Below the pieces are notes generated by a model. That model worked only from the letters and a program-made list of their open reading frames with translations. It searched no databases and had not been told where the DNA came from. 64,000 nt of DNA, taken from positions 72,085,824-72,149,823 of the forward strand of contig CM047807.1 of assembly GCA_026214975.1 (NCBI GenBank). Direction: 5' to 3'. The position numbers and the translations under genes are program-made. Of the stretch, positions 26,180 through 37,700 are shown one piece after another. This DNA comes from Gentiana macrophylla (Eukaryota; Streptophyta; Magnoliopsida; Gentianales; Gentianaceae). Each line of letters opens with the position of its first letter. Position 1 is the stretch's first letter.

Positions 26180-27816
26180 TTTCTACAACAATAAATAAAG
26201 ATAGAATAAGTAAAAGCTCATGTATAGAAAACCCTAAATTTGCACTTAAAAATTTCCTAAGGTTTTACTCCACTAGCCAACTATTCCCAATTGGCTTTCA
26301 AGAATCTAAATAATTCTTTAGTGGCTGGGATCACATCTAGTTACTTTGATTCCCGACGAGGGCCGATCAACCGAGATAATTTCGACGGGTAGGTACTCCT
26401 ACCAATCGCATCGCATGCGACTCCCAGTGGCTGACTAGTCAACTCTTTGACGCTTCACATCACCATGTGATAGTCAACCCCTTGTCTCTAAAATCAGACG
26501 ATCCTGACGAGGGCCAATAACCGCAAGATTTTAGTCGAGTCGTAACCCAATATTCATGAGATCTCGTAACGATCATATCTCAATAATAACGATATACCCG
26601 TGGTAGGTCAACTCCCGACGAGCGCCGATCAGTTGGATCCGAACAAGGGCTCTTCACCGTCATTATAATATTGGGAGACAATATTGGCTCGAGTTTTGGT
26701 GTGGGAATAATTTTAAAATTAATTCACTTAATTAATTTGGTTCAATTTTGGTATCATCTACTATGTGCATATTACTACTATATCATATAAAGTAAAACAT
26801 ACACAACATTCCGCGCACAAAATAACCGGTATGATCATGGACTTTTCCTAAAGTGCGGTTTGAATACAAAGCGATTTAAAGCTGCGGGTCACAAACTAAG
26901 GGTATCTGCAACCGCCAATAGGATCTTTTTATTGATGACGCCAATGGGTTCTTTATCTCTCCTTGGTCTTCAACTTCTTGCTCCATTCTTGTTACATAAT
27001 AATTTATCTAATAATTACACCCGCCGCACACGGGGAGCTAATGGGAATGTGATAATTGCAAAAAGTAAACTAGGTCACGTTCTTCATAACGGCCTAGGAC
27101 AATTTTTCAAAAAACCAACATAAAGAAAACATTCCCATCTATCCTATTGATCGAGTCCATGATCAATCGGGGTCCATATAATCACATTATATCTACACAT
27201 CTAAGCCATACAATTTTATCTTATGAAAAAGATTAAATTCTAATTTTTAACTACTTATGCGTCTTTGTTTTATCACGTCAAATAATTAAATAACTTTTAA
27301 TTAATTATATGACTTAATCGAAAATTAAAATTAACATTTAATTTTAAATCGATTTTAATTTTAATTAAATTTGAACTTTTCAAAATAAAATTAAAATTAT
27401 AAAGTCTCATATTTTCTTCCTTTCCAAAACTAAATTTGGCTTAGGCCTGACCACTTTCCAAAATCAAAATTTTAGAAGTGGCCTAGGTCTAGGCTTTTAC
27501 AAATCAAATATTTGAAAATGGCCTAGGCCTATTCCAAATCAAATATTTGGAAAGGCCAAATAATTTTGGTTTAGGCCTAGCCACTTTCCAAAATCAAAAT
27601 TTTGGAAGTGGCAGCAAGCTAGCCTTTACAAATCAAATATTTGAAAAGGGCAGGCTATTCCAAATCAAAATTTGGAAATGCCAACATGCCATATGGTTTC
27701 CCAATGGTCCAAACTATTTGAACCATTGATTGCCATATGACACAACTAAACAAACGAGATATCTGTGCACAATAAATATCACAAAACGAAAAAGGGTCGA
27801 TCTCCCCCATTGGAAG
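26180..27816 (-). other. Leader (5' internal) region of copia family D
   Basis: Lies between gag and the inserted solo LTR. It is AT-rich with no supported coding frame. Pieces with ATCGACG/GGGCCGATCA motifs recur near 26360, 26510 and 26620 (GACGAGGGCCGATC, GACGAGGGCCAATA, GACGAGCGCCGATC), so there is a weak internal repeat. The 3' part from 27430 is a palindromic tandem repeat described separately. Confidence 0.5.
27433..27681. repeat. Two-unit tandem repeat made of small palindromes
   Basis: Two units of about 120-130 bp (about 27433-27565 and 27566-27681) each carry the same series of short inverted repeats: CCACTTTCCAAAATCAAAAT facing ATTTTGGAAGTGG, then ACAAATCAAATATTTGAAAA, then TTCCAAATCAAATATTTGGA. 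The units differ mainly at GGCCTAGG-type joints, which in the second unit read GGCAGC or GGCAGG. Confidence 0.65.
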
Positions 27817-29621
27817 TGTTGGAAAGGTGTCCTAAACCCAATCGGGTTGGACCGGGTCCGACCGGGTCGGGTCATTAACAGTCTATTTAGTTCATGTAAT
27901 AACTTTATTATGATTAATAAAAGCACTTATATTATTATATATATTGTTTATCTTCATATTATATATATATAGTAACGCCCTAGTATCAATGTGATGATAG
28001 AAACCATGATAGTGATTATGGTTGATGAGATCTCTAATCACTATAACAAGGTTGGTACTTAAATGTCTCTCTAGTCTTATGTATTATCAAATGGGACATT
28101 GATAGTATAATCAGACTAGCACGTATTGGATGTCTTCTATCTTTTAGAAAGTAGGGATAGATCTCGTACATCAAAGTGTAGAGACACTTGGGTATGCGTG
28201 GGCGTGTATTAGAGAATGCGTCGTTAGATGACCACTTACATTAAGTGTCACACTATGTGGCGGTTGTGTAATTATCCTTTTGACCGGAGTCTTCATGGCA
28301 TCACGGTGTGGATTGTCATGCTTTGACACTATTGAGATTTCTCACAACCACGGGCGATCATGCGGTAGTGATTGGGTATGATATTGAAGCATCGCGGAGT
28401 ATACATGATTGGTCGTCCGGGAATCGCGTATCCTATGATTGAGATCGAATATCGAAATGGCCTTCTTATAAGGAATGTCTAGCTCTTGAGAATCTTTGCA
28501 AAGTGGGAGTAAATGTGTTATTCGAGAGAGCATGATATCCAGATTATAAGATACGATCGTCAATGTATTGACACTTCGAGATACGATCGTATGGATATTA
28601 TTACTAAATGATAGGATTGTAAGTTACACGATAGCGCTTCACATGAAAGGTAGTAGTCATTGCTTTTGACTCTTCCGATAATTGGAAGTCACGGTGTGTT
28701 GCTAGACGCTATCCTCGTGATCGTTAGGTATGAAGGGCATTTTAGTAAATTGCACTTTGTGTCTACGGCCAACATATTCGAAGCCTATCGGGTCACACAC
28801 ATATGAACATCGAGTCGGATTAAAATGCGGTTATAGTTGATAACCAAATAAGGAAATTTTATCTACAGACTATAAAGGTTATAGTGGTAAATTAATATGG
28901 TGGTATTTATTTATTATGAATAAATAAAATACAAGATATTAATTATATACAAATTATATTAATTAAAGAATATTTCGGAAGCCAATTTATTGGCATATGG
29001 GGCTCCACTTTTAAGTGTATAAGATACACTTGGATTGTGCACTTTAATTAATAAAGATTGCCATAATATTAATATAAGATATTAATTGATTTTGAAAAAT
29101 AGATTTATGGTAATAAGATAATTATAATCAATATAAGATATTGGCAAAATAAATTATAATTAAAGAGATAAATCAATCTAGTTGATTTTCCTTATTTTAT
29201 TAGAAAAATGTTTTCTTCTCCTCCACACCATATGGGGCGCCCCAACCACTATATATAGGAGGTGGGTGTCAAGCTCTTTTGTACAACACAATTGCAAGAG
29301 TTCATAATTCTTGTGTAAAATAGAGAGCCTTCCATAGTGAGTTTGTGAGGAAGAAAAGGTCGATCTAGCAACCGGAGTTTTTCCGATAGCAATCAAGGAG
29401 GATACCGGCAAGGGGTTCGTGTGGATTAGCGATAGAGGCCAGGACGCGTGGGACGGCTTGCGATTGAACTACTCTCCGTTGGCGGTCAAAGCGGCGATCT
29501 TCTGAGATCATCAGGTATAACCGTCAAACTACTTAACGTGTTTATTGCATTAAGCGAAGAACGATCTAGAAAAGGAAATCAAATTTTAAATTCATTTGCG
29601 TTAAACTAGTGATTTCTAACA
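27817..29621 (+). mobile_element. Solo LTR of copia family D in opposite orientation
   Basis: 1,805 bp from TGTTGGAAAGGTG to GATTTCTAACA, the reverse complement of the two LTRs that bound the host element (13030-14825, 29825-31647). It sits in the leader of its own family. Flanks are GGAAG on the left and GAAAA on the right, not a clean 5-bp duplication, so it may be an old insertion or the product of an inversion or ectopic recombination. Frames such as 28342-28563 inside it are LTR shadows. Confidence 0.75.
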
Positions 29622-29807
29622 GAAAAAACGACCGACGGACGGCGGCCAAGACCGCCATCGCCGCCGCCGCGAGGAGGGCGCCGCCCGGTCGGCCGAGCCC
29701 CCCCATAAACCCTAATTTTTTTTGTTTTAACGTTTCGTGATTTAAATCTTGCATCTATCGATTAAATACTACGCAATTAATTTATGCTTATTTCTTAAGC
29801 TCAAGTC
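29622..29807 (-). other. Leader segment next to the PBS of copia family D
   Basis: Short noncoding stretch between the inserted solo LTR and the PBS. It contains a striking GC-rich block at about 29628-29702 (CGGCGGCC, CGCCGCCGCC, CCGCCCGGTCGGCCGAGC) inside otherwise AT-rich DNA. The frame through it (29566-29754, minus) begins partly in the LTR and is probably not coding. Confidence 0.45.
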
Positions 29808-29824
29808 TGCATCTCGATACCCTT
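29808..29824 (-). promoter_or_regulatory. Probable primer-binding site of copia family D
   Basis: On the minus strand, directly inside the 5' LTR (which ends TAACA), the text reads AAGGGTATCGAGATGC. This is close to the initiator tRNA-Met complement TGGTATCAGAGC used by most plant copia elements, with CGAG where CAGAG is expected. The position is right; the match is imperfect. Confidence 0.55.
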
Positions 29825-31647
29825 TGTTAGAAATCACTAGTTTAACGCAAATGAATTTAAAATTTGATTTCCTTTTCTAGATCGTTCTTCGTTTAATGCA
29901 ATAAACACGTTAAGTAGTTTGACGGTTATACCTCGGATGATCTATAAGATCGTCGCTTTGACCGTCAACGAGAGTAGTTCGATCGCAAGCCGCCCACGCG
30001 CGTCCGGCCTCTATCGCTAATCCACACGAACCCCTTGCCGGAATACTAATTGGATTGCTATCGGAAAAACTCGATTGCTTAGACCGGTCTTTTCCTCCTC
30101 ACAAACTCACTATGCATTGCTCTCTATTTTACACAAGAACTATGAGCTCTTGCAATTGTGATGTATAAAAGAGCTTGACACCCACATCTTATTTATAGTT
30201 AAAAGTGGGCCTATATATGTGTGTGTGTAGGAGAAGAAAAAAATTTCCCAATAAAATAATAAAAATCAACTAGATTGATTTATCTCTTTAATTATAATTT
30301 ATTTTGTCAATATCTTATATTGAATATAATTATCTTATTACCATAAATCTATTTTTCCAAAATCAATCAATATCATATATTAATATTATGGCAATCTTAT
30401 TAATTAAAGTCTTGCACAATCCAAGTGTATCTCATACACTTAAATGTATATTACTATGTGCCAAATAATTGGCTTCCGAATATTCTTTAATTAATATAAT
30501 TTGTATATAATTAATATCTTGTATTTTATTTATTCATAATAAATAAATACTACCATATTAATTTACCACCATAAACTTTATAGTCACAGAGATAAACTTT
30601 CCTTATTTGGTTATCAACTATAACCGCATTTTAATCCGACTCGATGTTCATATGTGTGTGACCCGATAGGCTTCGAATATGTTGGCCGTAGACACAAAGT
30701 GCAATTTACTAAAATGCCCTTCATACCTAACGATCACGGATTGCGTGCAGCAGAACACACCGTGACCCAATCATCGGAAGAGTCAAAAGCAATGACTACT
30801 ACCTTTCATGTGAAGCGCCATCGCGTGTAACTTACAATCCTATCATTTGAATTAATATCCATACGATCAGATCTCAAGTGTCAATACATTGACGATCGTA
30901 TCTTATAATCTGGATATCATGCTCTCTCGAATAACACATTTACTCCCACTTTGCAAAGATTCTCGAGAGCTAGACATTCCTTATAAGAAGGTCATTTCGG
31001 ATATTCGATCCCAATCATAGGATACGCGATTCCCGGACGACCAATCATGTATACTCCGCGTGCTTCAATATCATACCCAATCACTACCGCATGATCGCCC
31101 CGTGGTTAGGAGAAATCTCAATAGTGTCAAAGCATGACAATCCACACCGTGATGCCATGAAGACTCGGTCAAAAGGACAATTACACAACCGCCACATAGT
31201 GTGACACTTAATGTAAAGTGGTCGATCCCTAATGTATGCATTCTCTAATACACGCCCACGCATGCGATCAAGTGTCCCTACACTTTGATAGACGAGATCT
31301 ATCCCGACATTCTAAAAGATAGAAGACATCCAATACGTGCTAGTCTGATTATACTATCAATGTCCCGTTTGATAATATGTAAGACTAGAGACATTTAAGT
31401 ACCAACCTTGTTATAGTGATTAGAGATCTCATCAACCATAATCACTATCATGGTTTTCTATCATGATTGATACTAGGGACGTTACTATATATATATACAA
31501 CAAATAATATGAAGATAAACAATATATAGTAACATAAGTGCTTTTATTAATCATAATAAAGTTATTACATGAACTAAATAGACTGTAAATGACCCGACCC
31601 TATCGGATCCGGTCCAACCCGATTGGGTTTAGGACACCTTTCCAACA
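29825..31647 (-). repeat. 5' LTR of copia family D
   Basis: 1,823 bp, plus strand TGTTAGAAATCACTAG to ACCTTTCCAACA. Collinear with the 3' LTR at 13030-14825 with scattered small indels; the end at 31647 joins CCTAC, the target duplication of the whole element. Confidence 0.82.
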
Positions 31648-32607
31648 CCTACTTCGTTACGGTTAGTCTATGGAGGGTTAGTCTGTATGTAATGAGTATA
31701 TCAATGGACACTTATCGACTCGACTCGACATTTTGAGAATAAGTTATATCTATAATCGATAGAGTTCAGTTTCGGATTTATGGTGGCGTAATTCCGGAAT
31801 TAATGAGTTGAGTAGAAATATTCTATTCGATGAATATTTTATTCAATTTATTGTAGCTACTGGTTATAGGTCCATGGTCCTCGGGTTGGCTCCTAACACG
31901 CGAGTGTTTTCTCGTTTTCTAGAACCTCGAGAATAAATTAAATAGTTGTTCTATTTAATAAATATGCAAATATTATTTATTTAGTAAATAATATATAAAA
32001 TAGAAAAGACATTTTCTATTAAAATAGTGACTAAAATGGCGCCACACATTATTATAATTTAGGAGAAGAAATTTTTCTAGATTATCTCATTTGTGTAATT
32101 AATTAATTATCTATTTATTGGATAATTAATGGAAAAATAAAGAGATTGATTTTTTTGGGAATTATCTCTTATTTTGTAGCAAAAATATCTTTTCCCTATG
32201 GGAATAGGTTTTTCTGGTGTGAAAATGATAACTCTCTTGACTAATTATTTTCTTATATAAAGAGAGTTCCTCCTAGCACAATAATCACAATTAAATACGC
32301 CACTTTGTAAAATAGAAGGAAGAAAAATTAGTTTCTTGCCTTAGTCATTAAGAAGAGAAAAATCTAGGATTTTTCTTGTGCATATTCGAGGAGGTTCTAC
32401 AGCGAGGATCGACGTCCACCAGTCGTCGCTTGGAGATACAATCCGGAAGATCACGGCTTCTCCCTTTGGTCGATTATCTCTTCCTCTCCGAAAAGGTAAA
32501 TCTTTAACCTTCTCGTAGGATTAATTAGTTATGTCTCATATCGTAAATCGCATAAGCTTCCGCTGTGCGAATATCGAGTGTCTCGATTGGTGCTACTACT
32601 CCTAGCA

Positions 32608-33225
32608 GATGCGCCTATTTATGTGTCTCGTGTGGTCTCTGCATCTTTAGCTAGAGTGGTGGAATTTCGTCAGGCTATAAAGTCTTCTCACGCTGTGTCT
32701 GAAGGGCTCACACACCCGGTCATATGGAGTGCGCCCCCAGTAGGTAGTTGGGAACACTGATGCCTCTGTCACCGACTCGGGATCTGGGGTTGGTTTGATC
32801 TTCAGGGACACGCTTGGTTCGATTATAGCTGCCTTTTCATTCCACTTTGACCCGGATAATATAACCCCTGAGATTCTGGAGGTGCAGGCGATTCTGTTGG
32901 CGATGGAAGAGGCTAGTCGTCTGGGGCTTTCTGTGGTCACCTTTAAGACCGATTGCCTGCCTTGTGTTCAAGCTCTTTCACGGCCGTCGGATGATTTGTC
33001 TGTTTTCAGTTGCTTAGCACGCGATTGCCTAGCACTTTTAGCATCTTTTGTTTCTTCATCTTTCTCTTTTGTTAAGCAAACTGGTAATTTCCCTGCACAT
33101 TTAATGGCTAGGCATGGATGGATTAGATCACTCTGATCGTATTGCTTAAGGTATCGACCCTCCTCATGATATATTTTATGCCGTTATTGCGGACTTGGTT
33201 TAAATCAATAAAGTTTTCTTGCTTG
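32608..33225 (+). pseudogene. LINE ORF2 remnant: RNase H domain and 3' UTR with poly-A
   Basis: Third LINE block. After the GATGC duplication the frame reads DAPIYVSRVVSASLARVVEF, then changes frame near 32755 into NTDASVTDSGSGVGLIFRD, EILEVQAILLAMEEA, LSVVTFKTDC and NFPAHLMARH, ending with a stop at 33134-33136. This is the plant RNase H type found at the C-terminus of many L1 elements (first Asp in TDAS, Glu in EVQA, Asp in KTDC). A 3' UTR of about 80 bp leads to an A-run near 33217-33226. Confidence 0.8.
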
Positions 33226-33802
33226 AAAAAAAAAATATCAATGTGGATAAATAGAAAACAATGGAATGTTTTTTTTTCTAAAGGTGGAAAATATATAAGG
33301 AGATTAGAAAAGAAGTGGTACTTGGTAGCACAATTTTCGAAAATAGTATTGCGAGCACTTTTTAAACGACAAGTGGTTGCCCAACCACTGAAAACTTAAA
33401 GAATTCTTAAATTTCTTGCCCTCGCAAGTGCATTTGTAAGAAAAATAAATGCTGGGGGTCTCTCATCGTCTTGGCTGTGTATCGGCTTGTTCTGCCACGA
33501 CCAAATACCATATACCACTTCATTCCACTAATACTTTCAATTACTAAAAACCGATGTTTGTGTTGCATTCAAATTTTTTAACCCAGTCAATAGGTGTGTC
33601 TTCCTCAAAAAACCTGCTGCTATTATCATGTGGGATGCATAAGTTTCAAATTTTCTTAACTCAACTGCAGTCCCTAATCGCATGTAAGATCGTTTCATTA
33701 CCTTCGCTCCATTTTTTAAGTACCGATGAAAAAACAATTCTTTTTTGTTTTTGAACGAAAAGAATTTGCACTTTTTATTTCTTAGAGCCCATAAGAAAAT
33801 TC
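33226..33802. other. Intergenic, nothing recognised
   Basis: AT-rich DNA with T- and A-runs. Short frames on both strands around 33142-33399 and 33537-33754 have no family signature. I see no repeat termini apart from the MITE that starts at 33805. Confidence 0.4.
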
Positions 33803-33804
33803 TA

Positions 33805-34202
33805 CTCCCTCCGTTTTTTTAATTGTTATTTTTCAGAATTTGATTTATTTTTATTTATTTATCATTTTACATTATCAATGCATCATTTATTATTTTTTTC
33901 TACCTTTACCCCTCAATTTAATTATAATACATGAACAAAATATTTACATTTTCAATAAAAAAATACATTTATCAATTCTAACAACTCAAAAAGTCAATTT
34001 ACAATACTATTACCCACGCATATACACATTCTCAATAAAATACTTCAGTTAACAAGAAATAATCATATTTATTTGGTGTTTATATATTCGAAAAACCAAA
34101 GGACAATTTAGTCATTTTATATTATATTTTAAATATATTAATTATTTTTTTAATCTGTATAAATCTTTTCTCTGCAACGGTTAAAAAAAAAAACGAAGGG
34201 AG
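33805..34202. mobile_element. Stowaway-like MITE with TA duplication
   Basis: 398-bp AT-rich element starting CTCCCTCCGTTTTTTTAATT and ending AAAAAAACGAAGGGAG, flanked by TA on both sides (33803-33804, 34203-34204). Ends and TA duplication match Stowaway/mariner MITEs. Its body is shared with the element at 46077-46360 (TTTCAGAATTTG, CATTATCAATGCATCATTTA). Confidence 0.8.
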
Positions 34203-34268
34203 TACGAGTTAAAGAATTTGATAAAAAGGAAAAACTTATCCATTTAATCACATTTGTATGTATGTATC

Positions 34269-34409
34269 GGGAAGTTATTATGTGGTGTCACACACGTGAT
34301 GTGGAATCTGGTAATAAGAAGATCCAGATCACGATTTTATTATGTATTTAAACCTGCCAGAAGACCACTCCACTTCATCTCAAATTCTCTCACCACACAA
34401 TAACTTCCC
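34269..34409. mobile_element. MITE with 19-bp inverted ends and 9-bp duplication (Mutator-like)
   Basis: 141 bp. The left end GGGAAGTTATTATGTGGTG (34269-34287) and right end CACCACACAATAACTTCCC (34391-34409) are complementary at 18 of 19 positions. Flanks read GTATGTATC and GCATGTATC, a 9-bp direct repeat with one mismatch, the size made by Mutator-type transposases. It ends about 390 bp before the ATG of the ASG1-like gene and contains a TATA-like TATTTAAA at 34345-34352. Confidence 0.78.
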
Positions 34410-34798
34410 GCATGTATCTCCACACGAGGCAACTAATAAATGTTGTTGTTGTTCCCGACGGACGAATCATATAATAAACAGAAAAAAAAAATAGGAAAAA
34501 AAAACTCTTTTTACTTCAGCAACAGTTTTTACTCTTTCAAAAGCATCCGCCTTACTTTCTCATGAAATTTCGGTGTTTTCAACTTCCCCGCATTGATTTT
34601 AGGGATTTGTTTACCAACAACAAATTCTAAGAGTTTGGATCCCCTCCACTGAGGAGATCCCAACTCCCAGATTGAGCAGATTCACAAGTATCTGAGGCTT
34701 TTTTACTTTAATAAATTCAGGTTGCGTAACAAGAACACCTGGAATAATTGTGCTTGGATTGTGTTTTGCTCAGTTCATGATTAGTATTTGTTTGAGTG
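34410..34798 (+). promoter_or_regulatory. Likely 5' UTR/promoter-proximal region of the ASG1-like gene
   Basis: Between the MITE and the ATG. Contains pyrimidine-rich stretches typical of plant 5' UTRs (TTACTTCAGC, TCAACTTCCCCGC) and a short TTG repeat near 34442. If the TATTTAAA at 34345 inside the MITE acts as TATA box, transcription would begin around 34375-34385 in a CT-rich context. This is inference only. Confidence 0.35.
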
Positions 34799-37700
34799 AT
34801 GCGGTCAGAAATGAAACCGTTTAATCTTTTGCCTGTCAAGCCGGAGAAGCGCGAGTTAGATGAACTGGAGCTCCGGCCATCGGCCAGTAAGCGATCAAAG
34901 CTTTCTATAATCACCTCATCGTCTCCACAGTCCACTAAGGTAATAGTCTAGCTCGATTATGCACACTACTGTTGTTTAATTTCAATTCATTTTTTTCTTC
35001 CAGCGCTTTTATACCTTCTGATTGAGCTTAGCTAAATAAAGAACAAACATTACATAAATGCTTCTGTAATTTGATAGGGTGTTGTTGGAGATGGTCATGT
35101 GTAAATTGAGGTTTGTTTGTTGGTTGTACTAAGGAAGGAGGCAAAAGATCCTTCTATTGAAAAAGATACTGCTTTATTTTCTGTGAATCTGATTGTGACT
35201 ATGGGCTAATGTTGATAGGAGCAAAGGAAGCACTCTAGATTATGTTTTGGATTTCATTCGTTGAGAATGAATGTTCTACCTGATAATCCATTTTCTGATA
35301 GTGCTAGAAACTTTGCTTGGTCAGTTGTTAGCAGTATTCAACTCGATTAATGGGACCAATTGCGGTAAATAGTTTGCCCATAGCATACATGATACATGAG
35401 TAGCTTCATATCAATATGCCCTTGTTTTGGTCTGCCACTTGATTGCTCTCCCTCCTTATTTTTTACTTTTGGCATGGTTTTGTACTCTCTTTGTAACAGT
35501 GTGCCTTTGAAAACAATGAGTTCCCAATACCACCTTCGGTTTACAGTCTTCTGGAGGAGCCTAGCCCTATTGGGTTACAGTTGAAAAAGAGCCCATCATT
35601 TGAGGAAATAATCCAAAAGAGGCTATATTCAGACGCCCGTGCTTTATCTATGGCTGCTGTTGTACCTAGGTCTGTAGATGAAAAGGATGCAAGAGGCACT
35701 ATTACTGCAACTTCAACAGAAAAGACAAAAGCATCAAATTTCGGGGCTACACTATTACGAATTGGAAGTTGGGAGGTATCGTTTAGTGCATTTTTTTAGC
35801 CATTTCTTCTGTCTTGTATGTATTTATAGCTTTGAATTTGAGAGACTTTGCTTTTGACTGATATCCGACTTGCACAGTTTGTGTCTAGGTACAATGGTGA
35901 CTTGGTGGCCAAGTGTTATTATGCAAAGCATAAGCTTGTGTGGGAAATTCTTCAAGGTAGTCTGAAGAATAAAATGGAAATTCAATGGTCTGATATTATG
36001 GCTCTTCAAGCAGACTGTCCTGATGGTGGTCCTGGCACGATGACAATAGCGGTAAATCTGTAATTTGAGTTTAAAATTAATCTTCTCTGAATTTCTTAGT
36101 CTTATAATATTTGTGATTGACATTATTGCATATTATGAATTAGCTGAGTCGGCCACCTATGTTTTATCGGGAAAGTGAACCACAACCCAGGAAGCATACA
36201 TTATGGCAGAGATCTTCAGATTTTACTAATGGACAAGCTAGCATACATGTGTAAGTTTTTTTTGCTAGTATCTATGATTATGTTGGTAATGATCTATATC
36301 ATTTGATCACTATGGATGATATAATATTAATCTTATCTGTGTGGATATGTTGGTGATTGGACTTTAATGTGATTGGAGCAGTAAACATTGCCTAGAGTTT
36401 CCACCAGGAGTGTTAAACAAGCATTATGAGAAGCTGATTCAATGTGATGCCCGACTTAAACATTTGAGTCTACAACCTAGGACGGTCATTGAATCAATGT
36501 TATTTTTTACACAAGACCCTCAAAGAGAAGGTTCAGAAGAACTGGGAGCCAGTGGACATGGTCAATATTTGTCCAATAATGCATCCTCAGTTTCATGCTT
36601 TTCAGATGGTCTGTCCCCATCAATCACAGAGATATCTTCTTTGAATTATGAACAAATGGATACGGGCTCTTCGGTTTTTTCTAGGGAGGCTGCTTCACCA
36701 AGCACAGGTTAACACTTCTCATTACTATTCTTCATTTGTCAATTTCCTGGTTTGAAGTTATTAATTCATTTGTCCTGTGCTTTTATAGTAAGCCTTTATC
36801 ATGAGCAATAAATTGTATATATTTGTGTGGAATCACATAAGACCATCATAAACTGTAGTAAACTTGGATTTTGGCCATTGCTAGTGATGTTGCTTGACAT
36901 TTGATAGAACAACATCGTGCCAAGCATTGCCCCGTCACTTTTGTTATGTATTCGATTTGCATCAGTAACTGAATATCGATCATGAAAATGATATGATCTA
37001 CTTTTTTTTTTAAATTTCTAAGCACTATAAAAAAGAGGGACCTTTTTTTTTTCATTCTCTGAAGGTGTCTTCCTATTGGAAGAAGAAAGTGCAGTGCTGT
37101 CCTTGTTTATATTTTAAGTTGCAAGAAATGACCCCTTTTCTATTCATTAACAGTCTTAGGAACTTATGCAAATGAAGAAATAAGCAAATGGAAATATTTT
37201 GATTCTGGAGTTCCAGGGCTTCGCCCATCAATGTCGATGACCGATCTTGTTAACCATATTGAAAATCGTATTTCTGATCAATTGACATCCGGCAACATTC
37301 CTATAGATAAAGCACCGGAATGCCAGCACATACTACAGGATATCTCAGAAGTCTTGCTAAGTGATAATCATAGCACCTCAACTTCAGACGAGAAATCACT
37401 GATGAAAAGGGTCAATTCCCTTTTTAACCTTCTACAAGATCCTGCAACAACCTCATCACAAGTTCTGCCAAGTGATGCTCATAATATAGCAGCTTCTTCA
37501 GACGAGAAATCTCTAATGAAAAAAGTTGATTCCTTTTTGTCCCTTTTGCAAGTTTCTCCTGCAACAACACCTTGTAGCATGCAGCAGATGAATGAATTCA
37601 GTGGATTCTGTAACGTAAGAGACGGTCAGTACACTATACCCCCTAACGTCTTTTAACATATTCTGTATTATAAGTGTATATTTATAGTGAATACGGATTC

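Larger units (their letters stand above)
13030..31647 (-). mobile_element. Ty1/copia retrotransposon (family D), full structure, degenerate
   Basis: Complete copia element in minus orientation: LTRs at 13030-14825 and 29825-31647, with an exact 5-bp target duplication CCTAC (13025-13029, 31648-31652). Internal order on the minus strand is PBS, leader, gag, protease, integrase, RT, RNase H, PPT, which is the copia order. It is interrupted by the Athila-like element at 17346-24829 and by a solo LTR of its own family at 27817-29621. Both LTRs begin TGTTGGAAA in element orientation and end with TTTC(C)TAACA. The frames contain stops and frameshifts, so it is not autonomous now. Confidence 0.85.
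8533..32607 (+). mobile_element. Solo LTR (family A), about 1.7 kb, split by three nested insertions
   Basis: Starts TGTTGGAAGTAGCGCCCG at 8533 and ends CTCCTAGCA at 32607, flanked by an exact 5-bp duplication GATGC (8528-8532, 32608-32612). Its own pieces are 8533-9022, about 11027-11159, about 12894-13029 and 31648-32607. All line up in order with the reverse complement of the LTR at 6376-8143. A TATA-like TATATAA lies at 32254-32260. No internal region remains, so it arose by LTR-LTR recombination. It hosts the insertions at 9023, 11160 and 13030. Confidence 0.85.
5409..33225 (+). mobile_element. 5'-truncated L1-type LINE, split by nested insertions
   Basis: An old non-LTR retrotransposon on the plus strand, broken into three visible blocks: 5409-6375, 8202-8532 and 32608-33225. 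Rejoined by position, they give the C-terminal part of reverse transcriptase, a region like the plant RT zinc-binding domain, an RNase H domain and a terminal A-run near 33217-33226. The intervening 26 kb are later LTR insertions with their own target duplications. A possible target duplication is AAATATCGTGGA before 5409 against AAATATCAATGTGGA at the poly-A, with a 3-nt difference. The element is dead, with many frameshifts and stops. Confidence 0.8.
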
